DNA of 64,000 bases from Gnetum montanum (taxonomy: Eukaryota; Streptophyta; Gnetopsida; Gnetales; Gnetaceae): the NCBI GenBank assembly GCA_015680685.1, contig MNCI01003361.1, forward strand, positions 144,596-208,595, written 5' to 3'. The position numbers were made by a program, and so were the translations under genes. A model generated the notes under the pieces. It had not been told where the DNA came from. It worked only from the letters and a program-made list of their open reading frames with translations, and searched no databases. Shown piece by piece: positions 20,205 to 31,439 of this stretch; positions within the stretch are counted from its first letter, which is position 1; every line of letters begins with the position of its first letter.

Positions 20205-21790
20205 AATAATAAAAAAGTTAAAAATAAATAGTAATATTGCATGTCACCCAAGCAAATGTCTTTATATTACTAAGAAGCATTAGGCATACCTGAAAATATA
20301 TATAAGCTTTAAAACAAATTAGAATACAAATATTTAATAGAATACTAAGGTCACATGTAAAAATGTGAGGCATTACATTGTGATGCAATGTTCTTTTTAG
20401 TTTTAGATAGCAGAGTATACATATTCCTTCCATGGCTATAGAAAGATCACATCATGACCTTTCAAGGCTTGTAAGACAATGGAAAAATTCACATCACTCA
20501 TAGCCTTAAAAAGGTGTCTTATTTGATTATGTATCCTAAATTTGTTGTTATCATGAGTCTATTTTAAAAACTCTTTCTTTCATTCTTATGACAATCCTAA
20601 AAGGTACAAAGATGATATTATGCTTGAATGTTCTATAATTATCAAGAAGAATTGAACCTAGGATCTAGAAAAATTATAATCCTAAGTTGTCGAAAATTGT
20701 TAATTTAGTGATAATACTTGCAACCTCTAAATACATATATTTTATTGATTTTTAATAATGATCATGGTAATAATTGAACTCATAACATACTAGTGTGGAA
20801 TAAAAAGAACTTTAAAAGGAAAAGAAAGAAAGAACGATTTCCAAGTAAGAGTCAATTACAAGAAACAACCCATTATTTCTTATTCTACTAACAAATAGGG
20901 AGATGGGGCATAGAAAGCAGAAGAGAAAAATTACAAAAGGAGGGAGGTAGAGAAGGAAAGAGAGAAACAATAGGGCAAAGTAGCAAAGAAGGAAAAGAAA
21001 GGATGCAACACTAGGGATTGTGTCTACAAAGGGGGAGAATATTGTGGTTGCTATAGGAGATAACAAAAAAGAAAAAATCTAATGCTACATAGCAATCCAA
21101 CATTATGATAATTCCTGCTAGTAAGCAAGAAATCTGGGCAAGGAGGTAAGTTGATCCATTATGTTATGTTTGATAATGACTAGAAAGAACTGATTTTTTC
21201 AACTTATCAAGATTGTTGTTGTAAACTTAGATTGTTGAATCCTATATTTTTTTTATGGATCTCTCCACCAATCCTCTACACTCTCACAACTAAATGACAT
21301 GGATAAGAGTTATTTTTGTAATGATTCAAAAATACCCATGATGATTTGTAGCATTTTTAACAAAATATTACTAATAGGGGCCAAGGATTTCTGATATGAG
21401 GATTGGTACCACTAGTAGAAAGTGAGAGTATCCTTCAGCCCATGGATAAATGTGAATGTTTTAGAATTATCAAATTCTTGTGTTTTGGCTGGAATTTGGT
21501 TGATGAGCCTTTCTCTCTTCAATGCTTAAATCTTAGATTTGAATCTTGATTTATATTTTTAGACCTTCTCATGTTTGATTTTGATATCTTTCTATAAGCC
21601 GAATGGACTTGGGGGAAATATAAGATGTTATTTTATGGTTATGATTTTATTTGTTGTTGAACATATGGATTGCTTGATTAAATGATTAATGGTATGATGG
21701 TTATAAGAGTTAAATTTAGATGAGCTTGTTTTATGAGTATTGCTAGAAAATTTAAAATACAATTATGCCATTAACTAGATATGAGATTAC
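20205..21790 (-). repeat. Noncoding repeat R, minus-strand copy
   Basis: Its reverse complement aligns collinearly, with roughly a third of positions changed by eye, to 52690-54430. Anchors in order are ATCAGTAAT, GGCTTATAGAAAGAT, AAGAATTTGA, ATACTCTCACTTTCTA, GAATCATTACAAAAATAACT (20 bp identical), ATTCAACAATC, CAGATTTCTTGCTTAC, a pyrimidine-rich block, CCATGATCATT, AGGTTCA...CTTGAT and TCTATAGCCATGGAA. No coding frame is conserved between the copies. It may be a long LTR or a nonautonomous element; I could not find termini or target duplications. Confidence 0.7.
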
Positions 21791-21837
21791 TGATTTATAG
21801 TGGATAGTGATGCTCCATGAGGAATCATCAAGCATCA

Positions 21838-22120
21838 AAAAGGCCCATCTTGATAAGAGATCCAAATCCCTAGCTCTCCCCCAGCAAGCAATAAAATGCA
21901 AACTCCAGCCAGGCTAACGTAATCAATGTAGGTCCTGTTGCTAGAGTTTAGTTTCTTGTAAACATACAACATCACAACGTTCCTTATGAACTGATTCCTT
22001 GAGGGCACAATGCTTGTAGGGTGTACCCTACCCCCTCCAGTTCCATGAGAGGATTCACGTGGTTTATTGAAAGAGCACCTTTTGTAAACATCCTGGATCG
22101 TCTTTTGGACCCCCAAATCA
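21838..22120 (-). pseudogene. LINE (L1-like) endonuclease N-terminal fragment
   Basis: One minus-strand frame reads ALKESVHKERCDVVCLQETK L. This is the conserved start of the apurinic-type endonuclease of plant L1 elements (relatives: ..K..I...K.DVVCLQETKL, with the catalytic Glu in QETK). Flanking frames give NKPRESS upstream and a GGELGIWIS-type segment downstream, corresponding to W..RGL..P.KR and GG.L..W. Frames shift several times. The overlapping 93-codon frame (22116-21835) is only partly in register. It would nick DNA for target-primed reverse transcription in an intact element. Confidence 0.65.
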
Positions 22121-22290
22121 ATCTCCCTCTGTCTTTTTGGTCCGAGACATAGGGCCTAGTTGTCTACCAACCTTATTAGAGTTTGGGAAGATCGAGAATG
22201 CCTCCTTTGGCAAAGCACCCCCCAATCTCTGACATAGAAGGAATTGGGCTCCCCTAGAGTAATGACACCTAACTCCCCAAAGGGGAAAGC

Positions 22291-22312
22291 TCTATCTCTC
22301 TCTCTCTCTCTC
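22291..22312. repeat. (CT)n microsatellite
   Basis: A run of CT dinucleotides inside a C/T-rich segment just before the copia RNase H fragment. Confidence 0.9.
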
Positions 22313-22339
22313 CCCAAGAGTCTCATGCCTCGCATGCAG

Positions 22340-22590
22340 GCAACATTAGAGTAGCTAGAACCTATTGTAATATATTATGATAGTACTACTACAATCACTA
22401 TGGTAAACAATTTAGTGCATCACAGTAAATGTAAGCACATGAGGCTGAAACTCCAACTTTTATGATAACTCATCCATGATAAGATTATTCTATCACTTCA
22501 TGTTAAGAAAAAGCATGAAACTATAGATATTTTCACAAAGATTCTTGGACATCAAAAGTTCTTTGCCTTCAAAGGATATTTGTCATGTGT
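22340..22590 (+). pseudogene. Ty1/copia RNase H C-terminal fragment
   Basis: The reading IYYDSTTTITMVNNLVHHSK, then CKHMRLKLQLL, IILSLHVKKKHETIDIFTKI, LGHQKFFAFKGYL follows the copia RNase H end (relatives: CDSQSAI.L..NPV.H.RTKHI.I..HF.R, then V.T..Q.ADI.TK.L....F...R). Two consecutive stops fall after LQLL. The domain degrades the RNA strand of the hybrid. It abuts repeat F, which may therefore be this element's 3' LTR. Confidence 0.8.
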
Positions 22591-23450
22591 GAAACATCTA
22601 GTATTTCTAGCGATCATTAACGAATCATTATAATAATAATATATTCAACATCATACATATAATGAATAGGTTACAATATGTATTTCTTTTGCACATACAC
22701 TATCCTAGATGTGTAGATAAGTACTCATATCCAACCATACTCGTACATATGTCTAATTTAGCTTAATATCCTTCACCATGGAATGTAAGAAGGTTAAGTA
22801 ACATAACACTAGAAGGTTTTCAATGATCAAGGCACTATTCATAATTTCGTATCCATCTTATGTATGATTCCCAATCATCTATAATAAGGGTATTTTAAGA
22901 TATTATTCAAAAATGATGATTGAAGTAAACCTTCTTTATGTAGTTTAAAACATCAAGATAGCCCAACTCATGGTTGGATGATGATCAGATCCTTCAAGTT
23001 GGACGCCATCAATGTAGGACTGCAACATCACATTGCATGAGCAATGTTGTTGAAACATACTTATTTTTTATTTCAAGTCATTTTTAACACCTATTATACA
23101 TTAAATGATCTTGTTTGGTGAATAAATTGTGAAGGATTAGGATTAAACTGAACCACATTGATTGGAGCTACCTATAAAAAAGCCTGATACAAGTGAGTTA
23201 TATAAATGTTTGATGTTGTCTAGCTTCCTTAGTGATTGGAAGTTTTGACCATCACCCTTACCTATACTAGTCTTTGAGAAATCTTAGTATTACTAAAGAT
23301 AGTGATATGAAATTGATGCATCATCTATAGAATTATGACAAGTACTAAGATCTCATCTCATCAAAAACATATTATAATTGATAAGGGAAGGAGATATGTA
23401 GGTCTATAATTAATTCATCATTATAATAAGTCACATTTTTATTAGTCGCA
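22580..23450 (+). repeat. Repeat F, first copy (possible copia 3' LTR)
   Basis: Aligns in the same orientation, with considerable divergence, to 41270-42130. Shared anchors include TGTGTGAAACAT.TAGTATTTCT, CCCAACTCATGGTT, TTCAAGTTGGA, TGAATGATCTTGTTTG-like, ACAAATGTTTGAT, CTAGCTTCCT, ACTATCACCCTT-like and TACTAAAGATAG. No coding capacity. Its position right after a copia RNase H suggests an LTR, but TG/CA ends and a polypurine tract are not evident. Confidence 0.6.
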
Positions 23451-23639
23451 AGTATAAGTCCAACCCCTTGTTTAAGAGGTTTGAAAAAAATATATTGATT
23501 TTTGAGTACGATCATTAGGAATCCTACTAAATATCATTATTATGACACAAGAAGGAAAGTAGTATAGAATTCATGATAATTTCCTAACCTTAAGAAATTC
23601 TACCTCTGAAAAAAGTCAAAGGAGTCTGATTTACATATT

Positions 23640-23945
23640 ATCACAACATAAGAATTTCATGAGTAGAAAGGAGGTTTTGCCTACATAATTAGTAGTAGCA
23701 TGGATTTTAGGGATCCAAAGGTGAAAAAATTATTAGCCATTTTTATGAATATTCATGTAAATGATCTACCTCTAGGTTTGCCACCACTAAGATCTATGTC
23801 CCATGACATTGATCCACTTTTAGGGGCACATCTTCTTGATAAAGCTACTTATAGAATGAACCCATGAACATGTAAGGAACTAGAGAGATAAGTAATAATG
23901 CTTGTAAGCAAAGAATTTATTCATGAGAACCTTAGTACACCAATC
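23640..23945 (+). pseudogene. Gypsy (chromovirus-like) RT N-terminal fragment
   Basis: The reading NDLPLGLPPLRSMSHDIDPL, LGAHLLDKATYRMNP, then ELER...VSKEFIHENLSTPIM matches the RT entry of plant chromoviruses (D.P.GLPP.R.I.H.IDL.PGA.LP....YRM.P.E..EL..QV..L...G.IRES.SP). Preceded by IMDFRDPKVKKLLAIFMNIH-like sequence. The match ends at about 23945, where unrelated sequence begins. Confidence 0.75.
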
Positions 23946-24300
23946 ATGCTTTCATACGATGTTCCAATTTAAGATCCACCAAATGGAAAGAAACCAAGTT
24001 TATTGAGAAAAGCCTTGATGCATTGTTTCTCCTCCTCCTCTCTTCTAAGGCATTCTTGCTAATTCCTAATCTACATGTTAAGTTGATACTCAAGTGTACT
24101 ACTAAGTGTAGTTTTCCTTCACTCATGTCGATGAAGTTCCTCCTCTGCCTTTTCTCTTTGTCGTAGTTTCTTCTCTTGCCTTCTAGCTAAGTCCTCTTAT
24201 TCTCGCCTCCATACTTCAACCATTCATCTAGCCTCCTCCTCAATCATAACCCAAGCCTCAACCTTTCCAGTAGTTCTATAGCTCTACCTTAAATTTGGTC
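23946..24300 (-). pseudogene. Charged coiled-coil-like remnant, unidentified
   Basis: The minus strand reads ARRQEKKLRQREKAEEELHR near 24150-24210 and LRREEEKQCIKAFLNK near 24020-24060, a Glu/Arg/Lys-rich helical composition resembling accessory ORFs of Athila-type or LINE elements. Stops break it. A 71-codon frame upstream (24499-24284) shows no motif. I cannot assign a family. Confidence 0.3.
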
Positions 24301-25916
24301 TAGAGATCCTAATAGATATAGTCTTTGGCCATCTACATGTATTGTTGAATCCTAACTGTTGATTAATTACATAGCCTTGCCAATCTAAGCTTTTGCCAAT
24401 CCTTCTAGGCTCTCCTACCCATTCATAGTTGTTGGGGTAGAGAAGGAAGATGCTCCCTCTAATGTATGATAGGAGCTTCACCAATGATGGGTCCAACAAT
24501 CGTGCAACTTATCAAAGAGTTAGAATAAGCCCAATTCCATCTCCCTTAACAAAGAGAAGCAAGGAAGAATTTTAGTAAGTTAACTAGCCACCCAAGCTAC
24601 ATGCAATGAAGGAAGATGAAATGTGCTTCCAATAGCTTCTAGACATTGCAGGACTGAATGAAGAATCTCTCCACTAGCTTCACTACCTCCTATGACAATT
24701 GTGGCCATAATTGTGGAAGGATTGACTTAAGAACTTGACCACTTCCTACCTTTGGAACTGGCCCCATCAAAGAAACTCTCTACATCGTATAGATCTTGCT
24801 TGTGGGTAGCAACACCTTACTCTCCACATGCATCTCAAATAGTCAACAATGACCATCTTTGTGAAGATTACATGGACATCATAGAATGAAGCAAAATCAC
24901 TCCTCCATCACTTGTAGAAAGGGGCATCTGATAGGTCAGGTGGCCAATGAGAAGGGAAAGGAGACATATATGAATAAAGTTAAATCAACTAGAATTAAGT
25001 ATAATTTGGTTAATATAATTGCACATCAAGTTATTCGGAGAACACATAACTTTGATTTACAAGCACTTGAGGCCCTTGATAGCCTCACTTTACTTCACAC
25101 ATTTTATGGAAGTGTAACATGAATATGCTTGAATTCATTTTGACTTCTACCTTTTATCTTCCTTCTCTTCATTTTTTTTATCTTTATTTTGTCTTCTTTT
25201 CTAGACTTGACCTTTTCTTTAAAAAAAATATTTATGTCCTACCTTACATGGTCTTCTCTATGTTAAAGGCACTTAACAACGAAATTTTTTTGATGGTATT
25301 ACTAAAATTATATATATGTGAACTCTAGAAAGAATAGATGAGGGTGCCAAACTATATTGTAACATTATAAAGTTACCTATATTACCATGTATTAATACTT
25401 AAAAATACTTTGAAATATTGAAAAATACTAGTGAATATAAACTATTTTCATTTAGTAACATTTTAAAAATCTGAAAAGTACCTGCCCATTAAGATTTTTC
25501 ACCTTGTTCAAAATAAGTTTTAACTATTAAAGTATCCATATATTAAAATAAAACTATTTTATTATTTTATAATTGATTTATTTGCTCCATATTACCTTTT
25601 ATTAAAAATCCTTCTAGTTGTATGCTCCATCATTTTTTCTAAAGAATTTAACACTTTCACTCTTCTTAAAGTATATCTTCACCCATTTCCTTCACCCATT
25701 TCCTCCTGCACAGTGAAGAATATAAGAGATAAACAAGAAAGAATATTTAATAAATATTTCAAAAAATAGAAAATAAAATAAACTCTACCTTTAAGATTTT
25801 TCTAAATAGTTAATCATCTTTGAATGCATTTATTCCAACTTCATAATATTTAAAAGTTAAAATTATATCTATTTACATAGTATTATTTTTATATGAGAAC
25901 ATACTATTTAGCTTAT
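24301..25916. other. Unassigned AT-rich stretch
   Basis: No domain recognised in either strand. The 78-codon frame at 24886-25122 and those at 25119-25328 are short and of low complexity. From 25330 to 25916 the sequence is almost entirely A and T. Confidence 0.3.
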
Positions 25917-26858
25917 TGATGAGTGGCAAGTACCCCTACGCTCAACCATATGAATCACTATGCGTTCATGCGCAATCTAGTCAAATTCCGTGGATTCTAT
26001 GTTTTTTGGCACATTAGCCTCTAAGAAGTGAACTTGCCCTAACAGCCTATAATATGATATGCACAGGTATGGTTAAGTGTAATCGAAGCATATAATTTTT
26101 ATTATTTTTATGTATTATGTTTTGGGTGCTTAAAACAAGCAATGGAAGGAATGAAGTAATTCAATTGCTAATTTAATCTAACTACACCTAACTAATCTTA
26201 ACATAAGCATCCATTCTCACTTGCCATACACATCCTAAACACGTATACCACTGCTGAGTTATCAAACATTAAGCGTTACTAGAATTACCAAGTGTCATGC
26301 ACATGCTCAAAGTGGTCATACTTATGTGCTTCATTAATTACTATTTAACCTAGCTAGCTTAGCTTAGCAAAAATTAACTTAATTTATTTTAAAGCATTAA
26401 ATAAAATTGTTAAAAACATTAAATGCATGAAGAAAATATTTAATCTAGCCAACTGTTGCAAGGTTTATCCAAAAACTTGTCTTATTGCTACACAAACTAT
26501 CATGCTCAAGTACAATAGTGTTCGATTAAAGATCCGTACACTCAATGACTCCTATTGCAGGTACTAGGAAAATATTCTAACTTTAGGAAAATATCCTAAC
26601 TTTGGGAAAAAGAAACTGCAAGAGCTCTACTACAACCATGACAAGACATGCCATAAACATGATAGTTGAGCACATATTTATAAACTTTATTGTGGAGCCA
26701 TCTCGACAGGGCCCCATAAACGCAACAAACACTACATCGATGGGGCCCCATAAATGCAACAAATGCTACATTGACGCAACCCGATCAAGGGGGCAACACC
26801 ATGTTGATGAGGCTACATCAATGAGGGCTTGTCGATGCAACACTTTGACGCTTCATCA
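25917..26858 (-). mobile_element. Solo LTR, family B
   Basis: Begins TGATGAGTGGCAAGTACCCC and ends CGCTTCATCA. It is collinear with the LTR at 17641-18544. No primer site or polypurine tract adjoins it. The flanks CTTAT (25912-25916) and ATTAT (26859-26863) agree at four of five bases, as a decayed 5-bp target duplication would, so it is probably a solo LTR left by recombination. The minus-strand TATA-like box is the complement of 26674-26682. Upstream, a 35-bp tandem unit containing GGGGCCCCATAAATGCAAC replaces the GAGGCCTC repeats of the sister LTR. Confidence 0.75.
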
Positions 26859-27051
26859 ATTATAATTAAGAGAAATAATTTTGAACAACTGAAAAAAGAT
26901 CATATTAATAAAATAAAATTTCAAGTACAATCTAGTGATCTTAACCATCAACCAAGATGAAAGGATTAACTTTCTAATAAAAAGAAAATAATTTAATTCT
27001 AACATCAAAAATAAAAAATTATAATCTTCTTTTCCCTAGGTTCAAATTTTA

Positions 27052-28440
27052 TTATGTGAAAATGTATGTTAGGCTTTGGTGATTAGTCCACACTTGAAAA
27101 CCTACTTCATACAAATACTGATGCCAAACTGTAAGTACATAAACAACAACTATTATTTCCAAGTCATGAGTAGGATAATTCTCCTCCTGATTTTTGACTT
27201 GGCAGGACTCATATGCAATTATCCTACCATTTTGCATTAAAACATAACCCAAAATTTTCCCTAATGCATCAATGTAGATCACATAAGGCTTGCTAACACT
27301 GGGTATTACTAGTATTCATGTAGTTCTAAGAAATTATTTAAGCCATTCAAAAGATTCTTGGCATATTTCTATCTAACTAAACTTCTTATCTTTCCTAAGA
27401 AGACATATTAATGGAGTTGCCATATTTGAAAAATTAACAATGAAGCACCTATAGTATCTTGTTAAATCCAAGAAACTATATATTCCCTTTACATTCTTTA
27501 GTATAGGCCACTATTTTATTGCATTAATATTATCATTATCAATTGTTATCCCACATCCCAATATTACATGCTTCAAAATTGCATAGTTTCTTGCCAAAAC
27601 TCATATTTGTTTAGGCTTGCATATAATTTATGATCTCTTAGAAATTACAAAATAATTCTAAGATGCTCCTCATATTCTTTATAACCCTTGAAGTAAATCA
27701 AAATGTTATCTATGAAGACTATCAAAACTGAGTCTAGATATGACCAAATAATATGATTTATTAGTCTCATAAATATCCCTAGAACATTAGAGGGACTAAA
27801 ACGTATCACTATAAACTCAAAAAATCCATATCTAGTTCTAAATGTTCTCTTGTGGATGTCTTCTTCTTTAATTTAAGGTTAGTGATACCTTGATTTGGTA
27901 TCTATTTTGAACAATACATTGGCTTCCTTCAATTAATTAAACAATTTATCTCTCCTTGGTAAAGGATATTTTTTTCTTAATGATAACCTTATTCACTTAT
28001 TAATAATCAATGCATAACCTTAATATGTCATCCTTCTTTTTGACAAATAAAATTGTTGCATGCCATGAAGATACCTTATACCTAATAAAGCCCTTTTATA
28101 AAAGTACTTCTAACTATAGCTTCATTTTTGTCATTTTTTCAAGAGATATCCTAAAAGATGCCAAAGATATTAAGTGTTGTTCTTCGGACCAAGTATATAG
28201 TAAACTCAACTACTTCATGAGCTGATATTACTAAAAGCTCTTTGGCAAAAACATCTTTGTACTTACAAACAATAGGAACATAATCTAAAGAACATTGATC
28301 ATCTTTCACAATGTTTGATTTGTAATAAGCAATGAAGGCTTGATTACTCCTTCAAATCTTCCTATTAATTTTTCTCGTAGCAACCAAATTTCTTATAACA
28401 ATCTTAGTTTCCCCTTTAATTTTTAGTTCTTAATCATTCA
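27052..28440 (-). pseudogene. Chromovirus RT and RNase H (FIDN active site)
   Basis: Minus-strand reading, high to low coordinates: VPIVCKYKDVFAKELL, EVVEFTIYLV, SSWHATILFVKKKDDILRLC, IDY, VNKVIIKKKYPLPRRDKLFN, LFKIDTKSRYH, FRTRYGFFEFIVIRFSPSNV, then VLIVFIDNILIYFKGYKEYE. The intact frame 27282-27052 follows: MIYIDALGKILGYVLMQNGR, IIAYESCQVKNQEENYPTHD, LEIIVVVYVLTVWHQYLYEV. This is the complete order of a plant chromovirus RT and RNase H. The catalytic box is F-I-D-N (27705-27716), with the second Asp changed to Asn. Integrase is absent: sequence changes at about 27040. A PR/RT linker may reach 28440. Confidence 0.9.
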
Positions 28441-28559
28441 ATTTTGAATTAGCTACTCCTTTTTTACATCGGTTCAATTCTTGATACTCCTATTTATCAA
28501 CACAGTCGGCAAGCTCTCTCCAACTACGGAGTTTCTAAGCTGCACAATGATACTCCTTG

Positions 28560-29150
28560 GTATGACGATTGGGATTGGCCTAATGGTTCCCCTTCACATT
28601 CCCTTCACCTTTCTAAAGCCAAGTCTTGGTTTCATTTGCAAGAATTTTAATTTTCCACTTTAAATAAAAGACGGAATGTGCAACTTCAGGATCACCATTG
28701 GAAAGACATTTTTCATTGTGTCTAGATTTCCAAGGCCCAACCTAACCATCATTTCTTATTCTAGTCCATGATTCATCAAGGCCTTGCCATTGGACATAGG
28801 CCTCACTTCTTAGGAGTTGATAACCCTAAATGCACCATTTGTCAAGTCGAAGACTCTTTTGTGAATGTTTTTTGGGAATGTTCTTTTTCTCGACAAATTT
28901 GGAAGTGGTGTTAATTTCTTCAGATTTTTATTCCTAATCAGGTTGTTGGTTTCCCTTTCTGTATATTCAATGATGACTATGTTAAGCAACACTTTTGCAA
29001 AGATTGGAAGATTCTCATTTTTTAGATTATTTTCTTTATTTGAAAATGCAGTTTAGATGCCTAGCATCAAAACACTAACTAAACTGAATTTCACTATGGT
29101 ATGAAGTGCTCTATTGCTAGCATTGTTCAACTTCAATGTGAAGTACTAGG
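28560..29150 (+). pseudogene. LINE C-terminal end with zf-RVT domain
   Basis: Plus-strand reading gives DWDWPNGSPSH, then SMIHQGLAIGHRPHFLGVDN, then PKCTICQVEDSFVNVFWECS, FSRQIWKW. This is the zinc-binding zf-RVT domain (CX2C...HX..C arrangement: C-T-I-C and ...W-E-C) at the end of plant L1-like LINE ORF2, usually FLW....N.L.......R......C..C....E...H.F..C....+.W. Here the His ligand reads Asn (VNVFWEC). The tail to 29150 matches no domain but keeps protein-like composition. The RT core is missing upstream. Confidence 0.75.
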
Positions 29151-29298
29151 CTTTGAAAATAATGTTAAGTTCTCTTAAGGAGTGTTTTTTTTTAACTTGT
29201 TCTAGTTTTTTTAGCTTTCGTCCCAAGGTGTGATTTGCTTTTGGTTTGTTACAAGTGACTGAGGAGTCTATGGTTCACCTTAACAAACCACCCCCCCT

Positions 29299-29375
29299 CC
29301 CCTGCGTGGACACGCAAACCTTTGACCTGGAACTTCCAAATCAAGTGTTTTACCACTAGATTAACACCTCATTCT
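29299..29375 (-). repeat. tRNA-derived SINE-like tract
   Basis: The minus strand reads TGTTAATCTAGTGGTAAAAC, then ACTTGATTTGGAAGTTCC, then AGGTCAAAGGTTTGCGTGTC. This resembles a tRNA-like RNA polymerase III promoter (box A T.GC..AGTGG, box B GGTTCGA..CC) in spacing, with substitutions. No T-run terminator or target duplication was seen. It could also be a decayed tRNA pseudogene. Confidence 0.4.
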
Positions 29376-29672
29376 TGATCACCAGTTGATTCTTTGTTAT
29401 CACCATATCATGTGTGTTATTATTTATCAATTCCTTTAATAATCTAAAGCAAAAACAAGCAAGATGTATCTTGTTAATTTAAATAATGGCACTATTTGGC
29501 CTCATGTCATGTATGGCTATCGCCCAAGTCCCATCTAGGGCATGTTTTCTTTACTTATTCTAGTCTCCAAGTATGGCATGAATGATCAGAAAATGTTGGT
29601 CACCCCGTGCAGGAAGCAACTATCATGTAAGCAACAAAAATAAAAGCAAAACATAAGGAAAGAGAACGATAC

Positions 29673-29714
29673 CGTATTTTGAAGTGCCTTGTTTTCATCT
29701 TGCAAATAACGCAC
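29673..29714 (-). other. Possible 42-nt exon encoding VRYLQDENKALQNT
   Basis: On the minus strand a T-rich tract ending CTTTCATGTTACAG is followed by 42 nt coding VRYLQDENKALQNT, then GTATCG as a donor. The length (14 codons, phase-neutral) and the L..EN..L pattern match exons 5 and 6 of MIKC-type MADS-box genes, which are typically 42 nt and encode the end of the coiled-coil K domain (other coiled-coil genes are possible). No neighbouring exon was found in the window, but long introns are expected in large plant genomes. Alternatively this is chance similarity in a noncoding tract. Confidence 0.3.
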
Positions 29715-30044
29715 CTGTAACATGAAAGCATATGCATAAACATGAATAAATATCACAAGTCTGCTGCTACCTTTCAAAGGAAAAGAAATAGGACAATTGC
29801 AATTCAATGTCTTTAAGATACAGTTTAAAATTCAAGCTATAGCGCACGGTTATATCGTCAATGTCGGTATATGAAATTTTCGTTTGACCTGTTTCAGGAA
29901 ACGCTAGCTATGCCAATAAACACTTACCTCAAAATTAAAGAAGTCAGTAGTGAATAACAATGAAAAATATCAATCATTATAATAGGAGAGTTTATAAGCA
30001 GCAGCTCCCTGAAATTTAAGTAAAACAATAATAGATTATTATAA

Positions 30045-31200
30045 AGGAAGAGGTGTTGATAAGGAACAAATAAAATTTTAAGGCCGGTTGCAGAAGCCAC
30101 ATCTTACCATAGATCTGTGTCTATGTTTTTAGTGTCTTAAGAATATTGCTGTTTTTATCTCTTTTCTTGGTCGTCGGGTCAATGAAGGCGGTGTCTACGA
30201 AATTCCTATAGCCTATAAACGTAAACTTGAAAAGAATGAAAAATTGCATTAATAACAGAGAAACAAAGTAAAAATGTGTAGAAATAGAAAGGAACAAAGG
30301 AAACTAGAAGGCCGGCAGCAACAGCAACGGCTTGCTCCTTTCTCTTTCTTCTTAGGCATGACCTAGAAGGTGGCTACTTTTTCTCTCTAATCAAGGTGGT
30401 GTTTACAAAATAGCTACGGTCTTATCAAATGAAAACTTGAAGTGGTTTATTATACCAAGTTTAGTTGCAACTAATAGCAGAAGAATTAACATATGAGCAA
30501 ATAAGTAAAGAGTATATAAGGAACGGAACACATGAAAGTATAAGGCCAACTACAACAGCTACATCTTACCATACATTTGTACATACACTCTCTTCTTTAT
30601 CATGACTAAGAATTTGTCTACAAAATAGCCTATAGCGTATAGTCTATAGAATGCAAATTTGAAGTTCAAAAAGTCTATTCCACAAGTCACTTCCTGTCTC
30701 TTAGACCAGCATAGTTATAGCTAATAACATAACAATTAATAGATAAACAAAGAAGGAAACACTAGATAGAGAAAGGAATAAAGAAAATGATAAGGATATT
30801 TACAACACCCACATCATACCATATATTTGTCTATGCTCTCTCATCAGGACCAAGAAGTCTCTAAGAAATAACCTATAATCTATTAAATGTAATTTTATAT
30901 TTGAACAAGTCTATACGACCAATTTAATTAAAGCTAGTATTTGTTGTACAATGCATCGAGGCTTTTCCTTATTTACCAACCTCCCAGAACTTCCAATTAT
31001 GTAGATGAGCATTGAGGTTCTAGGTGCTGGGAAAAAAATTATTTTACAATGCATGTATATCTAAGCATGAATTATTGAAATTAAAAAGGAACAAAGGAAA
31101 TTATAAGGCTAGTTACAATAGCTACATCATGCAAATTTAAACTTAAACAAGCCGAATATATACCACTAGTTTAGTTGCAGCAACTATTTATTGCACAATG
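30045..31200. repeat. Degenerate tandem array, five units of about 232-316 bp
   Basis: Units are recognised by a repeated order: AAGGAACAAA.GAAA, AAGGCC.GTTACA.CAGC-ACATCTTACCATA, TTTGT..ATG-CTCTCT, TCTACAAAATAGCCTATAG and a run with TTAGTTGCA.CTAATA.CA. The AAGGC landmark occurs at about 30080, 30308, 30542, 30792 and 31104, giving spacings near 232, 232, 249 and 316 bp. The last spacing is lengthened by an insertion of about 80 bp. Units share roughly 60-70 percent identity by eye. No coding potential. Confidence 0.75.
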
Positions 31201-31439
31201 TATATATATTTAACCTATAACTTGTACAATGCAAGTCATATATATTAACGAATAAGTTACACCTCATTAATGTTAAAATCATCTCTCTAATATTTTATTA
31301 TTTCTCTAATGAATAATTAAAATCATTAATACCTTCCATAAAAAATATGCAAATGAAATCATAATGTGCATAAACATGAAAAGACAGAAAGTAATCCTAA
31401 AGATCTGTAAACAAAATTTACATGCATGATGTATGACAC

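Noticed and set aside
21838-22120. Organellar insertion, suggested by the higher GC of this block
   Set aside because: The minus strand reads as the start of a LINE endonuclease (DVVCLQETKL), which explains it better.
30045-31200. CRISPR-like or satellite-type regular array
   Set aside because: Units are long, diverged and irregularly spaced with no constant direct repeat; this is a degenerate tandem duplication in a eukaryotic genome.
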